From positions 124,001 through 188,000 of the IMG/VR virus record IMGVR_UViG_3300044638_006750: a stretch of DNA of 64,000 nt. One strand, written 5' to 3'. This DNA comes from a virus. The translations under genes and the position numbers were made by a program. The notes below the pieces were generated by a model that did not search any database, was not told the DNA's origin, and saw nothing but the letters and a program-made list of their open reading frames with translations. Shown in pieces: positions 26,262-34,609 of the stretch. Position 1 is the stretch's first letter. Each line of letters opens with the position of its first letter.

Positions 26262-26639
26262 TTATTTTCCTTTATTTTTCTTACTTTCACTGGGAATGAA
26301 TATGCCATCTCTCATATATCTGTTTTGTTCTATACCAGCAGCGGGAGCATTCTTTTTTACAGCATCATTATATTCTGATGCGTCCTTAGTCATAATAGAG
26401 ACTGTTTTAGTTTGCTTGCCCATAGTAGTATTGATCATCAAATTCTTAGACTTACTTACTCCGGGTTCTTGTGCTGTTTTTATATTTGAACCAGTTGTGT
26501 TTGTCATATTATGTTTTTCAAGAATTTTTGATACTTGATCAACACTTAGTTTAAGCTCTTCCGCTATTTCTTCTGGTGTCTTATTTTGTTGAGCTAACCA
26601 ATTAACAGCATATATATTAGTCTTACTGATTCTAGCCAT
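26262..26639 (-). CDS. helix-turn-helix protein
   Basis: A 125-residue protein. Residues about 8-45 (YAVNWLAQQNKTPEEIAEEL then VDQVSKILEKH) form a helix-turn-helix of the sigma-70 region 4 or resolvase kind. The rest is polar and unstructured, ending in a short conserved-looking NRYMRDGIFIP. It may bind DNA, perhaps as a transcription modulator. Its start overlaps the preceding gene's stop by one base. Confidence 0.6.
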   Translation of the reverse strand: MARISKTNIYAVNWLAQQNKTPEEIAEELKLSVDQVSKILEKHNMTNTTGSNIKTAQEPGVSKSKNLMINTTMGKQTKTVSIMTKDASEYNDAVKKNAPAAGIEQNRYMRDGIFIPSESKKNKGK

Positions 26640-27049
26640 TATATCATCTCTCTTTCTGCGTTGTTAAGCCACGACTCATTTTTTGTTCTAAGGAATCTTA
26701 GATACATACTAAAAATTTTAGGATTTACATCTTGAAACTTAGTATTTTCTTTACATACTCTATTGATAAAATTCTGAGAAACACTTTCATTGAACTTACT
26801 CATTGGATTAAAAAGCTTTCCTCGGGAATCTAGTTTAACGTAGTATCTGGTACTGTTATTATCTGGGATATAAATAGATTTAGCGTAGGTTTGATTGTTT
26901 TCTACGTTAAGCCTAGGATTAAATTCGTCGTCCTTAAAGTCTTCTGATCCAGCTATAGTATAGTAATTCTCTGTTCTGGGTTTAGACACTGTTTGATTAT
27001 TAGCTTGAAAAATACAGCTACTATCTAACTTTTCTATTCTTTTGTCCAT
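26639..27049 (-). CDS. paralogous hypothetical protein A
   Basis: A 136-residue protein clearly related to the product of 27387-27791. Shared landmarks are YYT-x2-G-x-EDF near the N-terminus, a central Y-x-K strand with L-x-NP, then F-I-x2-VCK, VN-x2-IF, YL-x-FL-x-TKN-x2-WL-x2-A-x-RE at the C-terminus. The two copies flank a zinc-ribbon gene, which points to a duplication. Function unknown; a small phage-specific domain. Confidence 0.6.
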   Translation of the reverse strand: MDKRIEKLDSSCIFQANNQTVSKPRTENYYTIAGSEDFKDDEFNPRLNVENNQTYAKSIYIPDNNSTRYYVKLDSRGKLFNPMSKFNESVSQNFINRVCKENTKFQDVNPKIFSMYLRFLRTKNESWLNNAEREMI

Positions 27050-27387
27050 TTTACTTTTCCTTTCGATTTTTTCATTCTGCTCATACCACTCGGTAAGCTC
27101 TTAGTAGATTCCTCATACTTATAGCTATTATGTTTCATATTTAGTGCAGCTTTTTGGTCATCGCTCATTTTTTCACTATTTCTATTTGCTAGATGTCCCA
27201 GCGTTTTAATCTCACTGTCTGCTAATCTAACAGAGGTAGCTAGTGTAGACAGGTCATCATGATATGATCTGGTTGCATTTTTGGCTCCGCACTGTTCACA
27301 AGAAACCTTTTCTTTATAGTCTCGTAATGAACAGACTATCTCAAATTTAGTTGAACATTTCTCGCAAATATATGTATAGCAGGGCAT
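27034..27387 (-). CDS. FmdB-type zinc-ribbon protein
   Basis: A 117-residue protein starting MPCYTYICEKCSTKFEIV, the FmdB-family N-terminus, with the second pair in CEQCGAKNATR. I start at 27387, where the ATG overlaps the stop of the previous gene as TAATG; the longer form adds residues before the conserved M-P. The remainder is polar and Lys-rich. FmdB domains are small metal-binding modules often attached to regulators; role here unknown. Confidence 0.7.
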   Translation of the reverse strand: MPCYTYICEKCSTKFEIVCSLRDYKEKVSCEQCGAKNATRSYHDDLSTLATSVRLADSEIKTLGHLANRNSEKMSDDQKAALNMKHNSYKYEESTKSLPSGMSRMKKSKGKVKWTKE

Positions 27388-27791
27388 TATTTTATTTCTC
27401 TTTGAGCTTCCGTTAGCCACTGGATATTTTTTGTTTTTAAGAAAGTCAGGTATTTATCGAATATTGCCTTGTTGACTTCTATAAATGCTTTGTCTTTTTT
27501 GCACACCGAATCTATAAAGGATGGCTTTGAGCTATTAGTCGAGTATAACGATACCGGATTGTGTAATACCCTATTTGGGGATGCCTTTATATAATAAGAA
27601 AACCCCGCACTATTATTTAATGTATTAGATTGAAAAGCTTTTGGAGGCTTGTTCTTTACCGCTTTGGCACAGACACTATTATCTAACGATTTTTTAGCTG
27701 GATTACCATATTCATCAAGAAAATCTTCATCTCCTATTAATGTATAGTAAAATGATTCTACAATATTCTCTTTAATTTTATGTATGTTCAT
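27387..27791 (-). CDS. paralogous hypothetical protein B
   Basis: A 134-residue homologue of the protein at 26639-27049, sharing the YYT-x2-G-x-EDF start and the VCK-x5-F-x2-VN-x2-IF and TKN-x2-WL end. I start at 27791 where ATGA overlaps the HNH gene stop; the longer frame begins inside that gene. Divergence between the copies is high, so the duplication is old or selection relaxed. Confidence 0.6.
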   Translation of the reverse strand: MNIHKIKENIVESFYYTLIGDEDFLDEYGNPAKKSLDNSVCAKAVKNKPPKAFQSNTLNNSAGFSYYIKASPNRVLHNPVSLYSTNSSKPSFIDSVCKKDKAFIEVNKAIFDKYLTFLKTKNIQWLTEAQREIK

Positions 27792-28375
27792 GATATGTAA
27801 GACGCTGGTAAATAAGTCAGCCATTCCTCTGGGATCTCATCCTTTATCTTAGAGAGGTAAGACTTGAGTGGCAAGTACTTAACGCTTTTAGACGGCTTAT
27901 ATGGAAGATTTAGTAGTGGCATATTCGCTTGTTTTGGTGTTCTATTGCCCTTTTTCCTGTTACAAGGCAAGCAGGATGTGACTATATTTGTCCAATTTGT
28001 TGGCGTACCATTATTATGGTAATCCCATTGAGATTTAGGAATAATATGATCATACGTTAATTCATTAACTGGTCTAGATTCACCACAATATTGACATGTA
28101 AAATCATCTCTAACAAACAGATTTTTCCTAGAAAAATTAACTGTTATATGATTCTGCTTACGATATTTAGAGGTTTTAGCTATTGCAGGAACAGGAAATT
28201 TTTTCCCGTTTGGAGCATTTATAAAATCATTCTTATAAAAGTCCACAATTTCTATTCCTATAGTATTATCGTATGAATTTTTAATAGACCAGATTAAAGC
28301 CCTCCGCCACGATATGACGCACAGAGGGCTGTAATCGGCATTCAATACTAAACACTTACGATGATTGTCCTTCAT
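27788..28375 (-). CDS. HNH endonuclease
   Basis: A 195-residue HNH nuclease. CQYCGESRPVNELTYDHIIP gives the first zinc pair and the catalytic DH; WTNIVTSCLPCNRKKGNRTP gives the second pair and the final N-R-K-K-G-N. The N-terminus (CLVLNADYSPLCVISWRRAL) matches the stand-alone bacterial and phage HNH group. It may act in genome processing or as a selfish nuclease; position inside the conserved operon favours the former. It overlaps PhoH by 20 bases. Confidence 0.85.
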   Translation of the reverse strand: MKDNHRKCLVLNADYSPLCVISWRRALIWSIKNSYDNTIGIEIVDFYKNDFINAPNGKKFPVPAIAKTSKYRKQNHITVNFSRKNLFVRDDFTCQYCGESRPVNELTYDHIIPKSQWDYHNNGTPTNWTNIVTSCLPCNRKKGNRTPKQANMPLLNLPYKPSKSVKYLPLKSYLSKIKDEIPEEWLTYLPASYIS

Positions 28376-29078
28376 AATTATCTAATCTTGCTAAAATAGA
28401 AGCTATTATAGGATTCCTAACTATGTCCGATGATTCTAGTTTGGCAAAGCCTATGCCTTCTAGACCATCTAGAGCATGAATAAGGTCTATAAAGCCGCCT
28501 TGCAAGTGTCTCATTAGATCTGACTGTCCTATGTCGCCAGTCATAACTAATTTACTATTTTGTCCAACTCTAGTTAATAACATTTTTAATTGTTCGTATG
28601 AAGCATTCTGGCACTCGTCTGCTACTATAAAACAATTATGAAAATTTCTACCTCTCATTAATCCCAGAGGAACAACTTCTATTCTGTTATTAGTCTTCAA
28701 AGAAACGTATTGTGCAGGAGATATGAAGTAGTTTATCTCATCTAGAATGGGCAATAAGTACGGATGAAGTTTTTCTTCAGCAGTGCCTGGGAGATAACCT
28801 ATCTTTTCACCTGCTTCTATCACTGGTCTAGTAATAACTATACGTTTGACTTTTTCATCTAATAAATATTCTAAAGCCATTCCTATAGCAATGTGTGTTT
28901 TGCCGCTTCCAGCCAATCCTTGACAAAAGGTTACTGTATTTTCGGCAATTGTTCTGATATACTCTTGTTGATTTTTACTCCTGGGTTTTAATCTATTTCT
29001 ATATAACTGTGGGGCTGGCTGTAAATCGTTTGTTGCGTCTACAACCCTCTTCTTCTTATTGTTATTTTTTTTTCTCAA
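28356..29078 (-). CDS. phoH: PhoH-like P-loop ATPase
   Basis: A 240-residue PhoH-family protein. Walker A is GLAGSGKTH (about 54-62), then RIVITRPVIEAGEKIGYLPG (the family's hallmark) and Walker B FIVADECQNAS, with VMTGDIGQSDL as sensor. PhoH proteins are widespread in phages and are thought to be RNA- or nucleotide-related ATPases; their exact role is unsettled. A basic KKKRVV tail sits at the N-terminus. A possible promoter element lies 62 bases before the start. Confidence 0.92.
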   Translation of the reverse strand: MRKKNNNKKKRVVDATNDLQPAPQLYRNRLKPRSKNQQEYIRTIAENTVTFCQGLAGSGKTHIAIGMALEYLLDEKVKRIVITRPVIEAGEKIGYLPGTAEEKLHPYLLPILDEINYFISPAQYVSLKTNNRIEVVPLGLMRGRNFHNCFIVADECQNASYEQLKMLLTRVGQNSKLVMTGDIGQSDLMRHLQGGFIDLIHALDGLEGIGFAKLESSDIVRNPIIASILARLDNYEGQSS

Positions 29079-29117
29079 AGTATACCCTTTACTATAGAGT
29101 GTTACGATGTATCGATA

Positions 29118-29140
29118 CCAATTATAGCTTAATATACACC
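29118..29140 (-). promoter_or_regulatory. candidate phage promoter element before phoH
   Basis: Minus strand GGTGTATATTAAGCTATAAT begins 62 bases before the phoH ATG, in a 73-base gap. A second short match, AGGGTATACTTT, sits right before the gene and recurs at 61196-61207. Confidence 0.4.
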
Positions 29141-29151
29141 GCTATCTATAG

Positions 29152-29583
29152 CTATTTAGATAATCCACTAGATCCAAAACCTTTGGTTGATCTATCAGAA
29201 TTGTGCAATTCTTCGCATTCTACAAATGAAAAATTAAAATGTTGTTCAATAATAATTTGTGCAATTCGATCTCCTGTTTTAACATAAAAACTTTCGGAGC
29301 TGTCCGTATTGTATAGCAGAACACATACCTCTCCTCTATAGGAACTATCCACAACTCCTGCCATCACATCTATGCCATGTTTTAATGCTAGTCCAGATCT
29401 TGGAGCTATACGACCATAGTAAGATTTTGGTAGCTGTATGGCAATGCCTGTTTTAATTAGTTTACGAGATAATGGCTTGATCTCCTGCGTTTCCACTGCA
29501 AACAGATCGGCTCCTGCATCTGTAGGATTCGTCCTACGTGGCATAGAGGCTTCTGGATGTAGTTTTTTAAAGTAGATAAACAA
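29152..29583 (-). CDS. dut: dUTP diphosphatase
   Basis: A trimeric dUTPase with all five motifs: PTDAGADLFA, GRIAPRSGLA, GVVDSSYRGEV, GDRIAQIII and STKGFGSSG. It hydrolyses dUTP to dUMP and keeps uracil out of DNA. I place the start at a TTG at 29583 (then FIYFKKLHPEA), with AAGGAG 9 bases before it; this gives the normal family N-terminus and removes a 41-base overlap with the reductase gene that an ATG at 29637 would create. The C-terminal Phe-containing motif 5 is complete. Confidence 0.9.
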   Translation of the reverse strand: MFIYFKKLHPEASMPRRTNPTDAGADLFAVETQEIKPLSRKLIKTGIAIQLPKSYYGRIAPRSGLALKHGIDVMAGVVDSSYRGEVCVLLYNTDSSESFYVKTGDRIAQIIIEQHFNFSFVECEELHNSDRSTKGFGSSGLSK

Positions 29584-29596
29584 ACCATCTGTCTCC

Positions 29597-31792
29597 TTAT
29601 AATAGGCACGCGCCGCCTGCACAGCTGATCTCCTCAATACCTAGTGTGTTATCTTCTGTTTCGGACAGTTGAGTATAGTCTACTTTCTTAAAGCTATTAT
29701 AAAGATCACAATACAGCTTCCAATTGTAAACATCTTTCATGCAGTATGTTAATCGTTTAACATCTCCATCAAAATATTTACCAGCAAAGTTTTTCATTTT
29801 TGTGACAAACTTTAGCTTGTTTTCATTGTCATTTTCTTTAGCTTGGTTCATTGACACATAATCACATGCTGCCCACAGATTATTATCAAATGCATTTAGG
29901 CCAAGCTCTATTAATCCAGAGCACCACAACGCAGCATCTCCATATTCTTTGACTATTTCTCTACTTGTATAGACTGTTGTAAATGGTGCTTGTGGATAAT
30001 CTTTATCTCCACTTTGAGGTATTAAACTAATACCAGCAAAATATTTTCGATTATCGTAGATAAATTTTGTAACACTATCCCATTCATCTGGTTTGACAGT
30101 AACAGTATTACTAACGTTATGACTCAAGTAATCCTGAGTACATAATGATCTGTTCTTACCAGAATACACCCAATTTTTTTGTGTCTCTTTAACTATAGTT
30201 AACATTTCAACAGCTGGTAATTGATTTTTAAGTTTGGCTCCATCTGGTACTTCGATGGGAAACTTAATTACTTCATCTGTATTATTAGCAGACCATGATG
30301 ATCTTTCACAAGCTTGTGGATTGATTTTCTTGAAGTGCTGATAAGGAGCTTCTAGTACATTGGCTTGAACATGTCTGATATATCTTTTAGCATGATGGGG
30401 ATGTATGCCTGATGATGTTCCAAGCATACTTGAAGATGTTCCTTCTGGTTTGAGACAGGTTACTCTAGCCGCTTGATTGATACCAATCTTCTTCGAAAGT
30501 TCTTTGTTGGTCTCTACAGCTATTTTGGCTCCATTCTTTAGAACCTTTTCTGTTAATACTATATCATGTTTTTCCATAATACCAGTAAGAGACACACCCA
30601 ATAAAGCTTCTCTTTGAAATATTTTCTTACTAATATCTCCTAGATAATCAAGATCGGTAAAACCAGCCTGAAGAGTGCCGATAATTGCAGCAGCCTTGCA
30701 TCTCTCATAAAAGTCTTCTGCGTCATCTACGCTGGAACAATTTATAGTTGAGAGATTGCATCCTTGCCACCCGCTCTTACCGCTTTCTTCGTCAACAGGC
30801 CACATGCCGACTTCTACACATGGATTAAAAGTCATCTCAGTAGAATCGCTCCAGATAAATCCTGGCTCTCCAAATTCTTTGACACTTTCCATAAGTGTAT
30901 TAAATGCCTCAAAAGAGGTTTCATCCTTTAATAGGAGGGCAGAATTGTTACTTCTGGCTCTTTGTGGATTATCTATGTACCAATTACCAGTTTTGGCTTT
31001 AGCCATTTCTGTATCATCTGGACTAAATAATGCTAACGAAGCACTTCGTCGTACACCACCAGAGAGTACCGCATCACTACTATGCATAATGATATCATAT
31101 GCATCTATAGGTCGTAGTTTTTTTTGTCCATTTTCAATACACCTATCTAGCAGTGCTCTAATTTTTTCTAGACCATTCTGGAGAGGCTCAAAACCCGGAG
31201 CCTTGCCTACGCCAGATGACAGAGAAGATCCTTTTGCTCTAATATTAGAATAATCAAAAACAATGTATTGATCTTTATATTCTTTGAATCTATCTTCTGC
31301 TGGTTTAACAAAGTATGAGCTAAGAAGAACACCCAAAGCATCCGCCCAGCCTTCGATACTGTCCTCGATAATATATTTTTTTCCTTGTGCTGGTTTTGGC
31401 TCTTGAGAAAGCGCAGGGAGTTTAGATACATGGTGTTTTTGAACACTAAAACCAGTGCCACTGCCACACAACAACAACCAGAAACATTCTTGAAAAAATC
31501 TCAAACGATCACAATAAGAACTTGTACAATTATAGATCTTGGCATGTCTTTTCAGGATAGGTTCTCCTCCAAACTGTAAAGCTCTTTGACTACCCAAAAC
31601 TTTCTTTTTATACATCATATCGTATGCCCAATTGATTTGGTCGGCTATATCATAGCCAGCATACTTGGTATTCATCATGTCTTTAACGCGCTCTACCGCT
31701 TCTTTCCAAGTTTCTCTACGATTTTTTTCCTCAAGCCAACGAGCATATTTACTAACGAAAGTATAATTCTGTAATTCTTGTAGAGCAGACAT
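29597..31792 (-). CDS. nrdJ: class II (adenosylcobalamin-dependent) ribonucleoside triphosphate reductase
   Basis: A 731-residue monomeric class II reductase. YARWLEEKNRRETWKEAVER matches the N-terminus of the Lactobacillus-type enzyme, IYNC and the NPCVEV motif hold redox and radical Cys plus Glu, GGVRRSASLALFS is present, and the tail SCAGGACLL carries the two exchange cysteines. It makes dNTPs without oxygen but needs vitamin B12 from the host. I start at the ATG at 31792, with TAGGAG 5 bases before it; the GTG at 31798 overlaps that site. Confidence 0.9.
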   Translation of the reverse strand: MSALQELQNYTFVSKYARWLEEKNRRETWKEAVERVKDMMNTKYAGYDIADQINWAYDMMYKKKVLGSQRALQFGGEPILKRHAKIYNCTSSYCDRLRFFQECFWLLLCGSGTGFSVQKHHVSKLPALSQEPKPAQGKKYIIEDSIEGWADALGVLLSSYFVKPAEDRFKEYKDQYIVFDYSNIRAKGSSLSSGVGKAPGFEPLQNGLEKIRALLDRCIENGQKKLRPIDAYDIIMHSSDAVLSGGVRRSASLALFSPDDTEMAKAKTGNWYIDNPQRARSNNSALLLKDETSFEAFNTLMESVKEFGEPGFIWSDSTEMTFNPCVEVGMWPVDEESGKSGWQGCNLSTINCSSVDDAEDFYERCKAAAIIGTLQAGFTDLDYLGDISKKIFQREALLGVSLTGIMEKHDIVLTEKVLKNGAKIAVETNKELSKKIGINQAARVTCLKPEGTSSSMLGTSSGIHPHHAKRYIRHVQANVLEAPYQHFKKINPQACERSSWSANNTDEVIKFPIEVPDGAKLKNQLPAVEMLTIVKETQKNWVYSGKNRSLCTQDYLSHNVSNTVTVKPDEWDSVTKFIYDNRKYFAGISLIPQSGDKDYPQAPFTTVYTSREIVKEYGDAALWCSGLIELGLNAFDNNLWAACDYVSMNQAKENDNENKLKFVTKMKNFAGKYFDGDVKRLTYCMKDVYNWKLYCDLYNSFKKVDYTQLSETEDNTLGIEEISCAGGACLL

Positions 31793-31800
31793 AAACACTC

Positions 31801-31941
31801 CTATTGTTTTGAAAATGAGTACATGAATCCGAGGAACACAGTGAGATTAAAACAAAAATTTGCCATTTCTGTGTTACCACTCATCCAGTGAAAAAAATAA
31901 AAAAATATTCCGACATAGAACGCGCCGATATGTATTTTCAT
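31801..31941 (-). CDS. small membrane protein (46 residues)
   Basis: An unreported short frame. ATG at 31941 overlaps the stop of the deaminase gene as ATGA and the frame ends with TAG 8 bases before the reductase start. The product begins MKIHIGAFYVGIFFYFFHWM and contains two hydrophobic segments around a polar SGNTEMAN turn, so a two-span inner-membrane peptide is likely. Its exact fit into the gap between two real genes and the coupled start support it; function unknown. Confidence 0.65.
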   Translation of the reverse strand: MKIHIGAFYVGIFFYFFHWMSGNTEMANFCFNLTVFLGFMYSFSKQ

Positions 31942-32405
31942 AATACACCGGCTAGGTTATGAAGCCAAGAAAGATCAGCATCAACTTTGTGAATTTCCAT
32001 CTTGCTCATACTAATAAATGTATCGAATCTTTGTTGTGCGTCGTGATCAAATAGATGAGTTCCGTGATCATCGATCATGTAAACTTTTTTAATACCTTCT
32101 TGCCATAGAGCGATAATACAATCATTACAGCATTGGCCAGTGACGTAAGCTATTCCGTTATCTGGTCTAACCACACAATTAGACAATGCGTTTCTTTCTG
32201 AATGCACCATCCAAGGATATTTTTCTGGTCTTGACGTTGGAAGTTTAGTGTCATCCAATCCTCTAGGAAAACCATTATATCCTACACCTAAAATTCTATT
32301 ATTTTGATCAGTAATAACACAGCCATGCTTAGTATGTATGTCATGACTGCGCTGAGAAATAACCTTAGCAAGTCCTAAGAAATAATTGATCCAATCAGGT
32401 CGCAT
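31938..32405 (-). CDS. deoxycytidylate deaminase
   Basis: A 155-residue dCMP deaminase. HSERNAL provides zinc-ligand His and catalytic Glu, and CCNDCI the two zinc Cys; GVGYNGFPRG and YVTGQCC fit the family. It turns dCMP into dUMP for dTTP synthesis and works with the dUTPase and kinase encoded nearby. TAGGAT before the ATG serves as ribosome binding site. Confidence 0.9.
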   Translation of the reverse strand: MRPDWINYFLGLAKVISQRSHDIHTKHGCVITDQNNRILGVGYNGFPRGLDDTKLPTSRPEKYPWMVHSERNALSNCVVRPDNGIAYVTGQCCNDCIIALWQEGIKKVYMIDDHGTHLFDHDAQQRFDTFISMSKMEIHKVDADLSWLHNLAGVL

Positions 32406-32408
32406 ATC

Positions 32409-32654
32409 CTACTTTTCTAGCAATTTTTTGTAAAACACTAATGAAGCTGTAGCTCCTACTACACCCATCATTAGTCCAGCGGGTTGAAGAGGCGTCATGC
32501 CTAACAGGTATGTTATTGTACCTCCTGCATACGATCCTGCAACCCCTAGAGCCACTGTTTTTACAAAACCGAAATTTTCTTCTCCCGGCACTAAACTTTT
32601 TGCAATACTACCAACGAATATACCATATACTGACCATACTATTAAACTAAACAT
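32409..32654 (-). CDS. GlsB/YeaQ-like small membrane protein
   Basis: An 81-residue protein with three hydrophobic segments: VWSVYGIFVGSIAKSLVPG, VALGVAGSYAGGTITYLLG and PAGLMMGVVGATASLVFY. The AK-x-L-x-PG turn and G-x-x-G-x-Y/F-x-GG spacing are those of the transglycosylase-associated (GlsB/YeaQ/YmgE) family of stress-related inner-membrane proteins. In a phage it may alter the membrane or envelope. It overlaps its upstream neighbour by 8 bases. Confidence 0.75.
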   Translation of the reverse strand: MFSLIVWSVYGIFVGSIAKSLVPGEENFGFVKTVALGVAGSYAGGTITYLLGMTPLQPAGLMMGVVGATASLVFYKKLLEK

Positions 32655-33045
32655 TTGCGGCCTCCACTAAAGTCTTGATTTCATCCTTGGTTAATGTTTC
32701 TCCTGTATCTAACAATGCATTCAAGATCGAAAACGCATATTTATTATAGTCTTCTGGGCTCATTTCTCTTCTAAGAATTTTTTTAATTCTCATTTTGGTG
32801 AACCATCCTCTACGACTACTGAATTCTTTTATTTGTTCACCATACAATGCATATTTATCTTCTGCTGTGCAGTTAGCCAAAATTTTACTTTTATTACATT
32901 CTTGTAAAATTCTAACACACGTTAAGACAATACTTATAATCATTAAAATAGTAACTATAGCAAATCCATAATTGTCGTCTTTTGGAGTCTTAGATTTTTC
33001 TAAAATTTTAATAGCTATATTTTTTAATTTTTCGTCGTTATTCAT
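32647..33045 (-). CDS. single-span membrane protein
   Basis: A 132-residue protein with one membrane segment at about residues 27-45 (FAIVTILMIISIVLTCVRIL) and a soluble helical C-terminus. No family recognised. It belongs to the run of envelope-type proteins between the deaminase and the protease. Confidence 0.6.
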   Translation of the reverse strand: MNNDEKLKNIAIKILEKSKTPKDDNYGFAIVTILMIISIVLTCVRILQECNKSKILANCTAEDKYALYGEQIKEFSSRRGWFTKMRIKKILRREMSPEDYNKYAFSILNALLDTGETLTKDEIKTLVEAANV

Positions 33046-33048
33046 AGA

Positions 33049-33408
33049 TTATCTTCTTATATTTTTTTGTAAAGGACATTTACCATTTGGACAATTGTCT
33101 TTAGTCGGAGGGGCAGGCGCAGGAGTAATAGAAGTAATCGGTCCAATAGATATTACCCCACTAGCAGAAGAATCATCTGTTTCACAATATGTGCAATCTA
33201 TTTTTTTGATATTATCTCCACTCATATACCAGCCCTTACCCTTACACACTGGACAGTCTTTACGCTTATATTTTTTAACTACTTCATCTGTGTGCTTTGC
33301 TTTTATAATACCGCCAGCAAGAGTTACTGGAGCGGTTGTAGAGCCATAGTAGTGTGATTGAACGAACAGTAGTCCAATACATAAAAGTCCGATATTAATT
33401 TTGTTCAT
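33049..33408 (-). CDS. secreted or anchored protein with DnaJ-like Cys motif
   Basis: A 119-residue protein with an N-terminal signal-like segment (INIGLLCIGLLFVQS), then CPVCKGKGW and CTYC, which resembles half of a DnaJ zinc-finger, and CPNGKCP near the C-terminus. A Pro-rich stretch (ITPAPAPPTK) links them. It is probably exported to the periplasm or membrane. Overlaps the next gene by 4 bases. Function unknown. Confidence 0.6.
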   Translation of the reverse strand: MNKINIGLLCIGLLFVQSHYYGSTTAPVTLAGGIIKAKHTDEVVKKYKRKDCPVCKGKGWYMSGDNIKKIDCTYCETDDSSASGVISIGPITSITPAPAPPTKDNCPNGKCPLQKNIRR

Positions 33409-33617
33409 TTTTTACTCCACGGAAAAGGAATCACCTCGTTAATTTTATTAACCACCTTTTTAAGAGGTCTAACTCTATTAGGTTTATTAGGTGTAACTTC
33501 TGGCTTTTTTGGAATATAATTTTTTTGAACAGTATCAAAAATTCTAACTAATCTTTCAATGACACTGATAATTAAATTGACTATAGCCCTGACCTTTAGT
33601 CTTTCTCTCAGATTCAT
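33405..33617 (-). CDS. small basic hypothetical protein
   Basis: A 70-residue basic protein with an N-terminal amphipathic to hydrophobic helix (VRAIVNLIISVIERLVRIF) and a Pro/Lys-rich tail. It could associate with membrane. GAGGTGA lies before the ATG and a GGTGTA element 38 bases before it, so it is probably first in its transcript. Confidence 0.55.
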   Translation of the reverse strand: MNLRERLKVRAIVNLIISVIERLVRIFDTVQKNYIPKKPEVTPNKPNRVRPLKKVVNKINEVIPFPWSKK

Positions 33618-33637
33618 TAGTCACCTCTATAAAATAT

Positions 33638-33655
33638 GGTATATATTAATACACC
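33638..33655 (-). promoter_or_regulatory. candidate promoter/operator element, imperfect palindrome
   Basis: Minus strand GGTGTATTAATATATACC, 38 bases before the start at 33617. Twelve of 18 positions fit a dyad, and it resembles the elements at 14544 and 36538. Confidence 0.45.
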
Positions 33656-33682
33656 ATTTATAGTATTGTGAGAATGAATATT

Positions 33683-34609
33683 TTAGGCTAAATAGTCGAA
33701 ACCGTAATCTGGTAGCTTTTGTAGTGGGAATCCATCAAATCCACTAAAAGCATATGATCCGTTTTGTGATAGCATACCAGCGGCAACATCTGCATGAATT
33801 AAGAAAGATCCATCTGGTATCGGACCCCATTCTGGATGACCACCATCATTCCATTTACCCCAACTATTTTGTACAAGAAATGCTGGCTCTCCACCAGTGT
33901 CATCACATGCTATCCATGCCATGCAATGAGCCCAGCTTCCTGATTGTTTAGCAAAACCCTTTTTATCTCGTGTATTACTAAACCCATAACTAGAACATAC
34001 TGCCAAGCCGTAGCCGTTCGCTAGAGCATCTCTAGCTTCTTCTACTGTTCTAATTAAAGAAGCTGTACGTATTTGATGATCATTGGCGAGATCTAATACT
34101 TTATCTGGTAATCCTCTGCCTCCCCACCCAGCACCAAGATTACCATTATATTTGCTAAAGTCTGCTATGCCGGGATAATTTTTTCTAACTACAATACCAC
34201 CAACTTTACTAACAAATTCTGCTGCTCTAGCACAACTCATGCCCTGACCGGAAAATCCTCTATAGCCGTAGATAGCTTCGGTAGCTCCTTTCGCCACCCA
34301 ATCTTCTCTTTCATTGTGTACGTCTATTTCGACTGCTCGGCTTACATCACAAGCATTTCGTGTTCCATGGCTAACACAATCTCCTGTCGTTTGTCTTTCA
34401 TTATAAGGGTTTTTATCAAACTTCAACACACTCTTGTATGGTGTTGATAATTTACCTTTACCAGTATTACTAATTTTTTTACTGGCATCTCCAAACAAAG
34501 GATACTTGGAGGTTTCCATCAAATGGTCAAATACGTGCTGTTCCCATATGCATCCAGAAAAACCTTTGCGATAATTATCGTACAGTTCTTTAGGTGTAAA
34601 TCTAGCCAT
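33683..34609 (-). CDS. papain-like cysteine protease
   Basis: A 308-residue C1-type protease. TTGDCVSHGTRNACD carries the catalytic Cys (about residue 78), SWAHCMAWIACD the His (about 228), and FLVQNSWGKWNDGG the Asn (about 248), in the papain order with the N-S-W-G signature. No signal peptide or long propeptide is visible. It may cleave virion proteins during maturation or host targets. It overlaps the upstream membrane-protein gene by one base. Confidence 0.82.
   Translation of the reverse strand: MARFTPKELYDNYRKGFSGCIWEQHVFDHLMETSKYPLFGDASKKISNTGKGKLSTPYKSVLKFDKNPYNERQTTGDCVSHGTRNACDVSRAVEIDVHNEREDWVAKGATEAIYGYRGFSGQGMSCARAAEFVSKVGGIVVRKNYPGIADFSKYNGNLGAGWGGRGLPDKVLDLANDHQIRTASLIRTVEEARDALANGYGLAVCSSYGFSNTRDKKGFAKQSGSWAHCMAWIACDDTGGEPAFLVQNSWGKWNDGGHPEWGPIPDGSFLIHADVAAGMLSQNGSYAFSGFDGFPLQKLPDYGFDYLA

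Noticed and set aside
30756-31253. A 165-codon plus-strand frame inside the reductase gene.
   Set aside because: It lies entirely opposite a conserved enzyme, and has no ribosome binding site or recognisable product.
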